A stretch of 63,864 nt of DNA from Chthoniobacteraceae bacterium. Its GTDB lineage: Bacteria > Verrucomicrobiota > Verrucomicrobiia > Chthoniobacterales > Chthoniobacteraceae. Positions 8,501 through 18,016 of this stretch are shown one piece after another. The DNA lies in NCBI GenBank assembly GCA_947479475.1, contig CANJZW010000012.1, forward strand, positions 1 through 63,864, given 5' to 3'. Made by a program: the position numbers and the translations under genes. Numbering within the stretch: position 1 is the stretch's first letter; the number at the start of each line of letters is the position of its first letter. A model generated the notes under the pieces. That model did not search any database, had not been told where the DNA came from, and worked only from the letters and a program-made list of their open reading frames with translations.

Positions 8501-9564
8501 AACAACCCGCCACCGGGCCGCGCTGGCAGCCGGTCTCCGGCGACGAACTGGCCACGCGCCTGAGCTTTCTCCTTTGGGACTCCCTGCCTGACGATGCGCT
8601 CCAGACAACCGCCTCGAAACTACGCGAACCGGGCGTTCTGGAGGCGCAATTGCAACGCATGCTCAAGGACGACCGTATGCGTGGAATGGCCGAGGAGTTT
8701 GGAGCGCGCTGGCTGGGCGTACGCGACTTCGTCGCAAACCACGGACGCAGCCTCAAGGACTTCCCAAACTTCACTCCGGCCGTGCGTGATCTGCTCGCCG
8801 AGGAACCGGTGCGCTTTTTTGAAGACTCCCTGCGCAACGACCGACCGGTGGACCAACTACTCACCGCCGACGCGACCGTTCTCAACGACGCACTGGCCAG
8901 CTACTACGGAATTCCGGGGGTGACCGGCAACGGATGGCGGCGCGTCGAGAACCTCTCCGCCCACGGTCGCGGCGGCGTACTTGGCCTCGGGGCCGTGCTC
9001 GCCAAACAATCGGCCGCCGCCCGGACCAGCCCCATCAAACGCGGCGCATGGCTCGCCCACCTGCTTGGCGACCGCCTCCCCAAACCGCCCGCGACTGTGC
9101 CGCCTCTGCCGGAAACCCCGCCCGACGGCCTCACCGTGCGCGAGCTCACCGCGCGTCACCGCGAGGACCCAAGCTGTGCCGGTTGCCACGACCGGATCGA
9201 TCCTTACGGGCTGGCCTTTGAGACCTTTGACGCCATTGGACGCCTGCGCCCCGCCAACCAGCTTCAACCGGGCGAAAGCCGCTCGACCCTGCGCGATGGC
9301 ACCGAGGTGGACGGATTTTCGGGCATCCGCAACTACGTGGTCGGCTCGCGCCGCCAGGACCTCTTAAAGACGCTCGCCCGCAAGCTCACCGGCTACGCCC
9401 TCAGCCGCGCAGTGCTTCCCTCCGACCGCGCCCTCGTGGACGAGCTGAGCAAGACCCTGATCAACGGCGGCCGCTGGTCTGACGCCCTGCTCGTTATCGT
9501 TCGTAGCGAACAATTCCAATGCAGCCGCACCGCGGCCACCACCGCCTCAGCAAAAAGCCCCTAA
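5590..9564 (+). CDS. DUF1592-type multidomain cytochrome protein (PSCyt/PSD family), copy 1
   Basis: A 1324-residue exported protein. The ATG at 5590 overlaps the GntR stop and begins a signal peptide (hydrophobic core about 22-38). A first heme-type CGKCH lies at C60-C63-H64. Downstream come the family domains DUF1587 (DPGPVTLRRLSNNQYDNAVRDLTG, near residue 140), DUF1595 and DUF1592 in the C-terminal half, and DUF1588 with a second CAGCH (C1196-C1199-H1200) in DRIDPYGLAFETFDAIGR, followed by DUF1585. The biochemical role of this family is not established. The two CxxCH motifs suggest covalent heme and periplasmic electron transfer. It is followed 63 bp later by a DUF1552 protein, the normal partner, and the pair is repeated immediately downstream. 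Confidence 0.87.
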   Translation: MNPTLQTGATHSASVPQPLLRRIIPVLFACAALPAAAADSDAQLSQSYAGQIHPLLVKTCGKCHGESPKDNDLDLAGLTTAESLFSKPAVLAEVAGRLADGDMPPRKAPQPTLAEREQLLNWVQNALDFTASAKAGDPGPVTLRRLSNNQYDNAVRDLTGVDMRPTRAGAFAPDSVGGEGFANVGEAMPMNPGLVERYHDAARYVAARAVLLPGGFRFSPSPERPDWTSEAEKALRSFHSRHAGAKGEPPLEKHLAATIKHRERLLRGGPAEIAAVAAEERLNATYLATLWTGLSAPLGALPATEIEALTKQWQQKTAQAEAEKQRKQAVIQSARRKIDSHWTSSKRLLAQSKVAEGGSVSFEQKVTVQPGELLLLSVLPNESYGADSTLLEWSIRETGGAQRKWNISDLVPNLLKGNPWLDKHEARWSFLETTSTPTFLTDRRDGISGRAELKSWSLGSEPSVFVNSAPEDARVWTKLRARSVFVHPGPKRPVSIAWTSPIAGELVLTGLVADAHPGGGDGVSFELTHLAAPELGQALADLPVNAGEVPGASLPPDVIASVREAWRTATDAAPLLAAIKPMQERLFRENYRKHSVLAVGNGFPAWEDTLRLVAHERVESAAREPLFRLVARQVAPALPGTFVIWDRLRLEDGVGPDVVLAEHPELRVAIETASGLKFGHHPGGRAVPATSLVTEAGTEIRIDLKNLPKPLLEALGLPRFLRADVRLDADSPEAATVQALLLAEPDSKDPKEPTKPNPKRAIPTAWLSGDPLVTDEPEPRVAQIANPRVAAERARPAAEFRTLFPPAVLFADVIPRDAQGSLFMFHREDEPLRRLLLAEEGRRELDRLWNELHFLREDALAHSLMHVELMKFYANPNGAPRMDFYFKEAGLRVTRELAELAAAQLASEPRHLESLLAFAERAWRRPLVPGEREAILATYRSDRADGTKHDPALRAALARVLSSPWFLYRVEQPATGPRWQPVSGDELATRLSFLLWDSLPDDALQTTASKLREPGVLEAQLQRMLKDDRMRGMAEEFGARWLGVRDFVANHGRSLKDFPNFTPAVRDLLAEEPVRFFEDSLRNDRPVDQLLTADATVLNDALASYYGIPGVTGNGWRRVENLSAHGRGGVLGLGAVLAKQSAAARTSPIKRGAWLAHLLGDRLPKPPATVPPLPETPPDGLTVRELTARHREDPSCAGCHDRIDPYGLAFETFDAIGRLRPANQLQPGESRSTLRDGTEVDGFSGIRNYVVGSRRQDLLKTLARKLTGYALSRAVLPSDRALVDELSKTLINGGRWSDALLVIVRSEQFQCSRTAATTASAKSP

Positions 9565-9627
9565 ACGCTAACACCGCGCGTCTCCGCCTTCCCCGAAAAC
9601 CGCACTCCCCCCACCCCACCTCCGACT

Positions 9628-10932
9628 ATGAACATCCAACGCAACCAATGGCTGATCAGCCGCCGCCACGCGCTCCGTGGCCTCGGCGCCACCCTCGCCC
9701 TGCCCCTGCTAGACTGCATGCGCCCGTTGCGGGCAGTCGCCGAAACCGCTGAAAACCGCCCCCCAACGCGCACTCTCGTGACCTTCACCGGAATGGGTTT
9801 CCACTCCAAGCACTGGTGGGCAAAAGGCGAGGGCGCGGGTATGGAACTTGGGCCCTGCCTCGAGCCGCTCAATCCCTGGCGCGAGAAGATGGTTTTCCTC
9901 CGCGGCCTCTGGAACGAACAGGCAAACAACGGGGTCATCCACTGCATGCAGACGGGGAACATGCTCAGCGGCGCCACCATGGCGAAAAATGAGGTGCACA
10001 CAGGCATCAGCTTCGACCAGGTCATGGCGCGCCAGATCGGCGACCGGACACGGATCCCCTCGCTCGTGCTGGGCTGCGAGGACGCGGTTCCCGGCCTTCA
10101 AGACGGCCACCCCCTGCTCTACGGCTCGCATATCTCCTGGAGTTCGCCTGTGTCCCCGACCTGGACGGAAACCCGACCCTCGCTTGCTTTTGACCAGTTG
10201 TTCCGTACCGAACGCGGACGGGACAACCGGCGTGTGGTCGATGCGGTGCTTGAGGACGCCCGTTCGCTGCAGCGCAAACTCTCCAGTGCCGACCGCCAGC
10301 GTTTCGAGGAGTACCTCGGCTCGGTCCACGAGATCGAGGGCCGCATTAAACGGGCCGGGCAGCAAAAAATAGCAGGCGGATGGCAACCCACCCTGACCGG
10401 TCCCGATCGGCCCAGGCCCGCCGACGGCATCCCCTCCGAAATCCCGGAGCACTGGAAGCTGATGAACGACATTCTGCTGCTCGCCTTCCGGACGGATTCC
10501 ACGCGGATCGCCACGATGAAATATTGCAACGACGCCTCGACGATCGTACACGCGCACCTCGGAATTCGCGACCACCACCACTACATCGCACATTCACAGC
10601 CCCAGGACCTCGTGGCGCTCAACCAGTTCTTTATGGCCCAACTCGCCTACCTCTGCGAGCGGATGTCGGAGATCAAAGAGGGAGACAGCACCCTCCTCGA
10701 AAACACCTCCATCATGCACTGTTCCAGTATGCTGCATGGCAACCACGACTCCAAACAGCTGCCCGTGATCCTGCTCGGAGGCGCCGGGGGAAACCTCCGC
10801 GGCGGACGCGTTCTGGACTATTCCGACAAGCCCAACCGCCGCATGTGCAGTCTTTTCCTCAACCTCATGGACTGGGGTGGACTCAAACTCGACCGCTTCG
10901 GCGACTCGTCGGAAGGACTCCCGGCGATCTAG
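9628..10932 (+). CDS. DUF1552 family Tat-exported protein, copy 1
   Basis: A 434-residue protein beginning with a twin-arginine leader (SRRHALRGLGATLALPLL, R12-R13), so it is exported folded. The rest is DUF1552, a family named for an HxxSHH motif. The equivalent stretch here appears to be HHHYIAHS (316-323), which lacks the canonical serine and final histidine. The function is unknown. DUF1552 genes are typically found beside DUF1592-type cytochrome genes, as here on both sides, so the two products probably work together in the periplasm. The leader before the ATG is C-rich (CCCCCCACCCC) with no Shine-Dalgarno. Confidence 0.87.
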   Translation: MNIQRNQWLISRRHALRGLGATLALPLLDCMRPLRAVAETAENRPPTRTLVTFTGMGFHSKHWWAKGEGAGMELGPCLEPLNPWREKMVFLRGLWNEQANNGVIHCMQTGNMLSGATMAKNEVHTGISFDQVMARQIGDRTRIPSLVLGCEDAVPGLQDGHPLLYGSHISWSSPVSPTWTETRPSLAFDQLFRTERGRDNRRVVDAVLEDARSLQRKLSSADRQRFEEYLGSVHEIEGRIKRAGQQKIAGGWQPTLTGPDRPRPADGIPSEIPEHWKLMNDILLLAFRTDSTRIATMKYCNDASTIVHAHLGIRDHHHYIAHSQPQDLVALNQFFMAQLAYLCERMSEIKEGDSTLLENTSIMHCSSMLHGNHDSKQLPVILLGGAGGNLRGGRVLDYSDKPNRRMCSLFLNLMDWGGLKLDRFGDSSEGLPAI

Positions 10933-11021
10933 AAGCCGTTAACCTGCAGCCATTACAGATCGCTCCCCCCATCGAGAACATCCCGCCTCACCTCCATTCG
11001 ATAGGCAAGCCACCCCTCCCC

Positions 11022-14000
11022 ATGAAACACCTGCGCCCAAGCACCCAAAGCATCCTCACGGCATACGCGCTCGCCTTGCTCAACCTCGCGAGTGGCGCGC
11101 ATCCTGCCCACGCGGCGGCTTTAGGTAAGGCGGAGGATCCATTCGCAACCTCGGTCCAACCCCTTCTCAAGGAATTCTGCATCACCTGCCATTCCACCGA
11201 AAAACAAAAGGGCGACCTGGATCTGGAACGCTTCCAGTCCCTGGAACAAATCAAACGCGACCCGGCCGTTTGGGAGCACGCACTGGAGCAGATCCGCGAC
11301 AAGGAAATGCCACCCAAGGATAAACCCAAGCCCACTCCGGAACAGGTGCAAGTGCTCACAAACTGGATGCAGTCGACGCTCGACGCGATTGCGCTCTCAA
11401 ACGCAGGCGATCCGGGACCCGTCGTGCTGCGACGCCTTTCCAACATGGAGTACACCTACTCGGTGCGGGATATCACCGGCGTGGCGACTCTGGATCCGGC
11501 AAAAGAATTTCCGATAGACGGTGCAGCCGGGGAGGGCTTCACCAACGCAGGTGCAGCGTTGGTGATGTCCCCCTCCCTGTTTGGAAAATATCTGGAGGCG
11601 GCAAAGGGCATCGCCGCCCATGCAATGCTCACGCCCACCGGCATCCGCTTCTCCGAAGGCACCTCCTCCAGGGATTGGACCAATCAAATCCTAGAAGACA
11701 TACGCTCCATTTACGCTACCCATTCCTCCAACGGCTCCGCTGTGAATTCCGAGCAACAAGGCATCAAAATGGACACTGGGGCGGGCGGGCGACTGCCTCT
11801 GGACCGTTATCTCGCAGCGCTTCAGGGAAAGGCGGAAACCGGGACACTCAGCCCAAAATACCTCGCGGCCCTCCGCGCCGCTCTCGGTACGGGAAATCCC
11901 TCGCCGCTCTTTGACAACCTCCGCGCCAAATACGCCGCCAAGACACTCACCGCAGCCGATATCGAACCCTGGCAAAAGTCGCTCTGGAAACTCAACAGCA
12001 TCGGTCACCTCGGGAAGGTGGGCGGCCCAAAATCCTGGATGGAACCGGTCTCACCACTGGTCGCCAGCCATGAGATCCGTCTAAAACTGAACCCGCCCGC
12101 CGACGGGAGTGACCTTACCGTTTACCTCTCCGCTGGGGACGCCGGAGACGGAAACGCAGAAGATTTTGCCATTTGGGAAAATGTGCGCCTCGTCACACCG
12201 GAACGCCCCGACCTCCCTCTACGCAACCTCCCAGCCGTCCTGCAAAGAATTTCAAAACGGCGCGCCGACATCTCGGCCTCCGTGGTCAAGTGCCTTGCGG
12301 CAGCTCACGAGGCGGACATTTCCACTCAACGAATCGATCTGAATACACTGGCGAAAAAGCACGGGGTCGAAGTCGACCTTCTCACCGACTGGCTGAACTT
12401 TCTCGGCCTCGACTCGGCCGGCGAAGCCAAACTGGGACCGTTGCTGACCAGAAAAACTGCCTCCGCAGGCAACTATGATTTCGTCAAGGGCTGGACCGGC
12501 GACAACGCACTCAGCATTTTGGCAAACGCCTCGGACCAGACTGTCAAGATCCCGGGCACGATGAGACCCCGGAGCATTGCCGTGCACCCCTCTCCGAAAC
12601 TCGCTGCAGTCATTGCGTGGAAAAGCCCTGTTGAAGGCCGTTTTCAAATCACCGGCAGCATCCAGGACATCGACACCGGGTGCGGCAACGGCGTCACCTG
12701 GACACTTCAAGTACGACGGGGCAAAAACCGCGACACTCTGGCCAGCGGCACAAGTGACGCAGGCAAAACCATTGCCTTCGGCGTCCATGAAAACGTACGC
12801 ATCGGCCCAGGGGACGCCGTGACCGTGGTGATCGATCCAAAGAACGGCAACCACACTTGCGACGCCACCGCCGTGGACCTCGTTATCAAAAGCGAAGGCA
12901 TGGAATGGAACCTCGCCTCCGAAGTTTCGCCCGACATCCTCGCGGGGAATCCACACGCAGACAGCCACGGCCACAAAGACGTGTGGCACTTCTTCGGCGA
13001 AAGCCCCGAGGCCTCCTCACAAACCGCTATTCCGAAAGGTTCCCTCGTCGCACTTTGGCGCGAATCCAGGGATTCCGCGACTCGGGACGAAATCGCGAAC
13101 CGCATCCAAAAGCTCCTCCAGTCGGATCTCCAGGCGCTCGCTTCGGACAGCCCCGACCGCAAGCTTCTCACCGAAGTCCTCGCCATCAACGGCCCGCTCC
13201 TTCGCTCAGGACTCCGCAAGACCGGCACCGGCGATGCAGGTGCCTTCTCCGACTATGGCGTCGCTTCAGACCTTTTTGGAAAACATCCAACCGGCCGTCC
13301 CGTGGGCGCCGAGCTTCTCTGTGTCCGGGCTCCCTCGCTCGTGGCGGTCAAAATCCCCGGCCTGCTTGCGCAGGGTGCTGAACTGGTCACCAACGCCCGA
13401 CTGCATCCCGACAGCGGTCCGGATGCAAGCGTCCAGATGCAGGTCCTGAGCGCCAAACCCAATGCAATTAATGGCTTGCAAACCAGCGCAGCCAGCACGC
13501 GGGCGGAGAGCGGGGCCTGGACCTCCAGCAATCCGGCCGTCGCGTTTAACGCGCCCGTACTTGTGCATGAGGGAAGCCACGCACGCGAACGGTTCGAAAA
13601 GGAGTATGCGGAGTTCAGGCGTCTCTTTCCCGCAGCACTCTGCTACACCAAAATTGTGCCCTCAGACGAGGTCGTGACACTGACGCTTTTTCACCGCGAG
13701 GACGAGCCGCTAAGGCGACTCATGCTCGATGACTCCACGAAAAGGAAATTGGACACCCTGTGGGAAGAACTTCACTTCGTTAGCCAGGACGCCCTCACCT
13801 TGGTGGATGCGTTTGAACAAATCTGGCAGTTCTCCACCCAGGACGGCCCCGACAAACCAAACGGGGACAAACGCCTCGCGCCCCTACGCGAGCCGATCAT
13901 GCAGCGCGCCGAAGCATTTCAAAAAGTTCTCCTGCACGCCGAAGCCCGACACGTAGAGGCTGCTTTAGAATTCACAATGCGCGTCTGGCGCCGTCCCCTT

Positions 14001-15200
14001 ACGCCCACGGAGGAAAAAGCGCTCCGTGCGCTGTATGCGAACCTGCGCAGGGAGGCCATTCCTCATGACGAGACCATCCGGATGCTGCTTGCCCGCTCTC
14101 TAATCGCTCCGGCTTTCCTCTACCGCGGCGAACGCCCGGCAGACGGCCCAAAGGCCGCCCCCGTGAGTCCCTGGGAACTGGCCACGCGGCTCAGCTATTT
14201 CCTCTGGTCAGGACCGCCAGACGAAACCCTTCTGGCCGCAGCCAGGGACGGATCCCTCGCGAAACCGGACGTCCTTATCGCGCAAGCGACCCGCATGCTG
14301 AAGGACCCGCGTGGACGCCGGCTCGCAACAGAGTTTGGCTGCCAGTGGCTGCATGTCCGAGACGTCGCTACGCTCGACGAAAAGAGTGAACGCCACTTCC
14401 CTACTTTCGCCGAAATCCGCGGCCCTTTACAGGAGGAGGCCGTCCTCTTCTTCATGGATTTCTTTGCACAAAACCGCTCCGTTCTTTCGCTGCTCGACGC
14501 CGATCATTCCTTTCTCAACGAACAGCTCGCCGCACACTACGGCCTGGACTTAAAGGGCACGGAATGGCGGCGTGTGGACGGCCTCCGCGCGAAGGGCCGG
14601 GGCGGCATCCTGGGCTTTGGCAGTACGCTCGCAAAACAAAGCGGCGCTTCGCGCACAAGTCCAATCCTGCGTGGAAACTGGCTCAGCGAGGTTGTGTTGG
14701 GTGAGAAACTCCCGCGCCCCCCAAAGGGCGTTCCCATCCTACCCGAGGAGGCGCCACAAGGACTGACAGAACGGCAGCTGATTGAAAAACACAGCTCAGA
14801 CCCTGTCTGCGCCAACTGCCACAAGCGCATGGACCCCTTTGGATTTGCGCTCGAAGGGTTCGACGCGATCGGCCGAGCCCGAACCAAAGACTCCGCAGGT
14901 CTTCCCATCGACACCGCCACCACCCTTCCCGACGGCACCCACATTAACGGCCTCGCAGGCCTCCGGGAGGCTCTTTTGAGCACGCGCTCTGCGGATTTCG
15001 AACGCCAGTTTTGCAGGAAGCTTCTGGGCTACGCCCTCGGCCGCAGTGTGCAGCTTTCCGACAAACCTCTCATCACCGCCATGGTTGCCCAATTGCAGGC
15101 TCACGGGCACCAAGTGGGACAAGCGGTCGAACTCATCGTGACCAGCCCCCAATTCCGCGAAGTCCGCGGCAAAGCATACGACTCTCTCACAGGAAACTAA
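11022..15200 (+). CDS. DUF1592-type multidomain cytochrome protein, copy 2
   Basis: A 1392-residue protein with the same layout as copy 1. The ATG at 11022 opens a signal peptide (about 1-29, ending AHAAAL). The open frame reaches back to 10380, but that extension overlaps the DUF1552 gene and is a shadow. Heme-type CITCH is at C53-C56-H57. DUF1587 is recognisable in DPGPVVLRRLSNMEYTYSVRD, followed by DUF1595, DUF1592, DUF1588 with CANCH (C1263-C1266-H1267), and DUF1585. The two copies differ widely in the middle but match in the terminal domains, so this is an old duplication or two paralogous pairs brought together, not a recent tandem copy. Confidence 0.87.
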   Translation: MKHLRPSTQSILTAYALALLNLASGAHPAHAAALGKAEDPFATSVQPLLKEFCITCHSTEKQKGDLDLERFQSLEQIKRDPAVWEHALEQIRDKEMPPKDKPKPTPEQVQVLTNWMQSTLDAIALSNAGDPGPVVLRRLSNMEYTYSVRDITGVATLDPAKEFPIDGAAGEGFTNAGAALVMSPSLFGKYLEAAKGIAAHAMLTPTGIRFSEGTSSRDWTNQILEDIRSIYATHSSNGSAVNSEQQGIKMDTGAGGRLPLDRYLAALQGKAETGTLSPKYLAALRAALGTGNPSPLFDNLRAKYAAKTLTAADIEPWQKSLWKLNSIGHLGKVGGPKSWMEPVSPLVASHEIRLKLNPPADGSDLTVYLSAGDAGDGNAEDFAIWENVRLVTPERPDLPLRNLPAVLQRISKRRADISASVVKCLAAAHEADISTQRIDLNTLAKKHGVEVDLLTDWLNFLGLDSAGEAKLGPLLTRKTASAGNYDFVKGWTGDNALSILANASDQTVKIPGTMRPRSIAVHPSPKLAAVIAWKSPVEGRFQITGSIQDIDTGCGNGVTWTLQVRRGKNRDTLASGTSDAGKTIAFGVHENVRIGPGDAVTVVIDPKNGNHTCDATAVDLVIKSEGMEWNLASEVSPDILAGNPHADSHGHKDVWHFFGESPEASSQTAIPKGSLVALWRESRDSATRDEIANRIQKLLQSDLQALASDSPDRKLLTEVLAINGPLLRSGLRKTGTGDAGAFSDYGVASDLFGKHPTGRPVGAELLCVRAPSLVAVKIPGLLAQGAELVTNARLHPDSGPDASVQMQVLSAKPNAINGLQTSAASTRAESGAWTSSNPAVAFNAPVLVHEGSHARERFEKEYAEFRRLFPAALCYTKIVPSDEVVTLTLFHREDEPLRRLMLDDSTKRKLDTLWEELHFVSQDALTLVDAFEQIWQFSTQDGPDKPNGDKRLAPLREPIMQRAEAFQKVLLHAEARHVEAALEFTMRVWRRPLTPTEEKALRALYANLRREAIPHDETIRMLLARSLIAPAFLYRGERPADGPKAAPVSPWELATRLSYFLWSGPPDETLLAAARDGSLAKPDVLIAQATRMLKDPRGRRLATEFGCQWLHVRDVATLDEKSERHFPTFAEIRGPLQEEAVLFFMDFFAQNRSVLSLLDADHSFLNEQLAAHYGLDLKGTEWRRVDGLRAKGRGGILGFGSTLAKQSGASRTSPILRGNWLSEVVLGEKLPRPPKGVPILPEEAPQGLTERQLIEKHSSDPVCANCHKRMDPFGFALEGFDAIGRARTKDSAGLPIDTATTLPDGTHINGLAGLREALLSTRSADFERQFCRKLLGYALGRSVQLSDKPLITAMVAQLQAHGHQVGQAVELIVTSPQFREVRGKAYDSLTGN

Positions 15201-15221
15201 CCCCCATTCCACCACCCTCAA

Positions 15222-16553
15222 ATGCAAACACACCGCTTCTCCCGTCGCAGCTTCCTCCGTGGCCTTGGCGTCAGCATGGCACTGCCCTGGCTCGAATCCC
15301 GCAATGTCTGGGGCGACGAACCCACCCGGAACAAACCTGCCAGCGAAGCTCCCGTGAGGCTCGCCGTGCTGTTTTCAGGCAATGGATTTCACTCCAAGGA
15401 ATGGTGGGCCAAGGGCGAGGGCAAGACCATGGAACTGGGCAAAGTCCTCGAGCCGCTCAGCGACTTCCGCGAAAAGCTTCTATTTGTGCGCGGGCTCTAC
15501 CACGAAGAGGCAAGGAAAGGAAACATCCACAGCTCCCAGACCGGCAACATGCTTTCAGGGGCGCCCATTGCCTCCGGGGGTGACATCCGCTCGGGCACGA
15601 GCATGGACCAACTACTGGCCCAAACCTACGGCCGCTCCACCAAGGTTCCGAGTCTGGTCCTCGGCTGTGAGCGGGCCAATCCTTCGGTGCACAAAAACTA
15701 CTCGATGCTCTACAGCTCCCACATCTCCTGGAGCTCTCCGACAACGCCGACGCCCCTTGAGATCTACCCAGCTCTCGCCTTTGACAGGCTCTTCAAGAAC
15801 GAAGTCGCCCGCGGCGACAAGAGCGTGCTCGATGCCGTCCTCGCAGACGCCCAGGACCTGCGCCGCGACATCAGCACCGCAGACCAACGTAAGCTGGATG
15901 AATATTTGGACTCGGTCCGGGATGTGGAGAAGCGCATCGAAAACGCGGGCAAACGCGGGGAACTGCAGGGCTGGCGGCCCACCCTAGAAAAACCGGACAT
16001 GAAACGGCCCGCGGACGGCATCCCTCAGGACATCGCGGAGCACATGCGCTTGATGTGCGACATCCTGGTGCTTGGCTTCCAAACTGACACCACGCGGATC
16101 ACAACGCTGAAGCTCAACAACGACCACAGCGCTCTGCGCTTTCCCAACCTCGCCAGCATCCAGCAACCGGGCAGCGGAATTGACTACATGATCCATCACC
16201 TGCTCTCGCATTCCGACGCGGGAGACTGGCTCAAGGTGAATCAATTTTTTCTCGAACAGACCGCCTACCTTGCCCGGAAGATGGATGCGATCCAGGAAGG
16301 ACCGCGTACCCTGCTGGACAACACCATGCTGCTCCACTGCTCCAGCATGATGGCCGGTGCCAAACACGATAACGACCAACTCCCGGTCATCCTTCTTGGC
16401 GGCGCAGGTGGAAGGCTCAAGGGCGGCCGCGTGCTCGACTACAAAGACAAACCCGAGCGCCAGTTTTGCCGCCTGTTCCTCTCGATGATGGACAAAATGG
16501 ACGTGCGCCCGAAGGGTTTCGGCGATGGGAAAGTGATGCTGGAGGAAGTATGA
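15222..16553 (+). CDS. DUF1552 family Tat-exported protein, copy 2
   Basis: A 443-residue protein with a strong twin-arginine leader (FSRRSFLRGLGVSMALPWL, R8-R9). The family motif region reads HHLLSHS (H326 to S331 for HLLSHS), closer to HxxSHH than copy 1. Sequence blocks such as GFHSKxWWAKGEG, QTGNMLSGA and HISWSSP are shared with copy 1, confirming paralogy. The stop overlaps the next gene as ATGA after a good Shine-Dalgarno (GGAGGAAGT), so the sulfatase downstream is translationally coupled to it. This coupling is a rare clue to the biology of the unknown pair. Confidence 0.88.
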   Translation: MQTHRFSRRSFLRGLGVSMALPWLESRNVWGDEPTRNKPASEAPVRLAVLFSGNGFHSKEWWAKGEGKTMELGKVLEPLSDFREKLLFVRGLYHEEARKGNIHSSQTGNMLSGAPIASGGDIRSGTSMDQLLAQTYGRSTKVPSLVLGCERANPSVHKNYSMLYSSHISWSSPTTPTPLEIYPALAFDRLFKNEVARGDKSVLDAVLADAQDLRRDISTADQRKLDEYLDSVRDVEKRIENAGKRGELQGWRPTLEKPDMKRPADGIPQDIAEHMRLMCDILVLGFQTDTTRITTLKLNNDHSALRFPNLASIQQPGSGIDYMIHHLLSHSDAGDWLKVNQFFLEQTAYLARKMDAIQEGPRTLLDNTMLLHCSSMMAGAKHDNDQLPVILLGGAGGRLKGGRVLDYKDKPERQFCRLFLSMMDKMDVRPKGFGDGKVMLEEV

Positions 16554-18016
16554 TCAGGCCCCCATTTACACGGGCTCTTTTCCTCCTTGCGCTGGCGTGC
16601 CAAACTTCTCAGGCCGCCGACGCGGCTTCATCGAAAAAGCCCAACGTTCTCTTCGTGGTTTTTGACGACCTCAACAACCGCCTTGGTTGCTACGGCGATC
16701 CGGTGGCGAAGTCACCCAACCTCGACAGGCTTGCGGCGCGCGGCACGGTGTTCACGCGGAACTTCTGTCAGCAGCCAATCTGCGGACCATCGCGCGCCTC
16801 ATTCATGAGCGGACGCAGACCGGACTCGCTCGGCATCTGGAGCATGACGAAGTATCTCTACGATCTGCATCCCGATGCAGTGACGATTCCGCAGTGGTTC
16901 ATGCAGCACGGCTACACGTCCATGAGCATTGGCAAGGTACTTGGCGGCTATGGCAAGGAGGCGGACTTCAAGACGCTGAGCGTACCGGATCGGCGCACGG
17001 GCGGAAAGACGAAGGATGAGTTTGCCTTGCGCGATGCGGGCGCTTTGCCGGCGAATCTCGCGAAAGACCTGCTCTGTGAGAATCGCGATGTGCCGGACGA
17101 GGCGTGCTTTGACGCGGTGTCGGCCAGTCTCGCGATTACTGAGTTGCGGACGCTCGCGAAGAAACCGGAGCCGTTCTTTCTTGCGCTCGGCATCTTCAAG
17201 CCGCATACGCCGTACAAGGTGCCAAAGCGCTATTGGGACATGTATCGTCGCGAGGACATACCGGCCATTGAGACACCGGCACGGCCTCGCAACGCGCCTG
17301 AGATCGCCTTTCACGCGAACCATGAAATTCTCGGTGAGCCGAACTCCCACCGCACGCTCGATGAGGAGGCGAAGCGCGAGATCCGCCATGGCTACTATGC
17401 CGCGATGAGTTTCGCCGACGCGCAGTTTGGGCGCGTGCTGGATGCGCTCGATGACCTCAAGCTCCGCGACAATACCATCGTCGTCATCATCGGTGACAAC
17501 GGCTTTGAACTCGGCGAGCACGACTGCTGGGGAAAGATGACCCTCTTCGGGTGGGACTCACGCGTGCCGCTGATCATCAGTGCTCCAGGAGTCGCAAAAG
17601 GCGGTGTGAAAACGAGCGCCATCAGCGAGTTGATCGACATCTTTCCCACGCTCACGGACCTCAGTGGTCTTCCCTCACCTCCAAAGCTCGATGGAAACAG
17701 TCTCGTGCCGGTGCTCAAGGACGCCAGCGCCTCCGTAAAAACTGCCGCGCTCACGCAGTTCCCGCGCCCCGCGCTCTATTGGGGCGGCGGCCCTCAGGCA
17801 CTGCCACAAGTGATGGGCTACGGGCTGACGACCGAGCGCTGGAGCTACCACGAGTGGCGCGACTTCAAGACCGGCCACGTCGTCGGCCAGGAACTCTACG
17901 ACGAACAAAGCGACCCTCTCGAAACGGTGAACCTCGCCGGCACGATCGAAGCCGCGGCACACATCCCCGCGCTTGCAGAGCAGCTAAAGGCGGTCAACCC
18001 CGGAAGAAGACATTGA
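16550..18016 (+). CDS. Secreted type I sulfatase (iduronate-2-sulfatase-like)
   Basis: A 488-residue protein with a signal peptide (about 1-22). Sulfatase hallmarks: NVLFVVFDDLNNRLGCYG with the metal-binding Asp pair, and the formylglycine motif CGPSR (C78-R82), whose cysteine needs oxidation by a formylglycine-generating enzyme not encoded in this window. GDNGFELGEHDCWGK is the late metal/active-site block. The family removes sulfate esters from sugars, here probably in the periplasm or at the surface. The start at 16550 overlaps the DUF1552 stop (ATGA), and its own stop overlaps the next sulfatase start, so three genes are translationally chained. Confidence 0.92.
   Translation: MIRPPFTRALFLLALACQTSQAADAASSKKPNVLFVVFDDLNNRLGCYGDPVAKSPNLDRLAARGTVFTRNFCQQPICGPSRASFMSGRRPDSLGIWSMTKYLYDLHPDAVTIPQWFMQHGYTSMSIGKVLGGYGKEADFKTLSVPDRRTGGKTKDEFALRDAGALPANLAKDLLCENRDVPDEACFDAVSASLAITELRTLAKKPEPFFLALGIFKPHTPYKVPKRYWDMYRREDIPAIETPARPRNAPEIAFHANHEILGEPNSHRTLDEEAKREIRHGYYAAMSFADAQFGRVLDALDDLKLRDNTIVVIIGDNGFELGEHDCWGKMTLFGWDSRVPLIISAPGVAKGGVKTSAISELIDIFPTLTDLSGLPSPPKLDGNSLVPVLKDASASVKTAALTQFPRPALYWGGGPQALPQVMGYGLTTERWSYHEWRDFKTGHVVGQELYDEQSDPLETVNLAGTIEAAAHIPALAEQLKAVNPGRRH

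Noticed and set aside
10380..11021. N-terminal extension of the second DUF1592 gene
   Set aside because: It overlaps the DUF1552 gene in another frame and its translation is Arg/Pro-rich shadow sequence. The ATG at 11022 begins a normal signal peptide.
5590..16553. Recent tandem duplication of the DUF1592-DUF1552 cassette
   Set aside because: The copies share motifs and order, but large middle regions differ and lengths are unequal (1324 versus 1392 residues), so a recent duplication is not supported.
17551..18012. N-terminal extension of the second sulfatase
   Set aside because: It overlaps sulfatase 1 and has shadow composition. The TTG at 18013 with Shine-Dalgarno-like sequence and signal peptide explains the gene.
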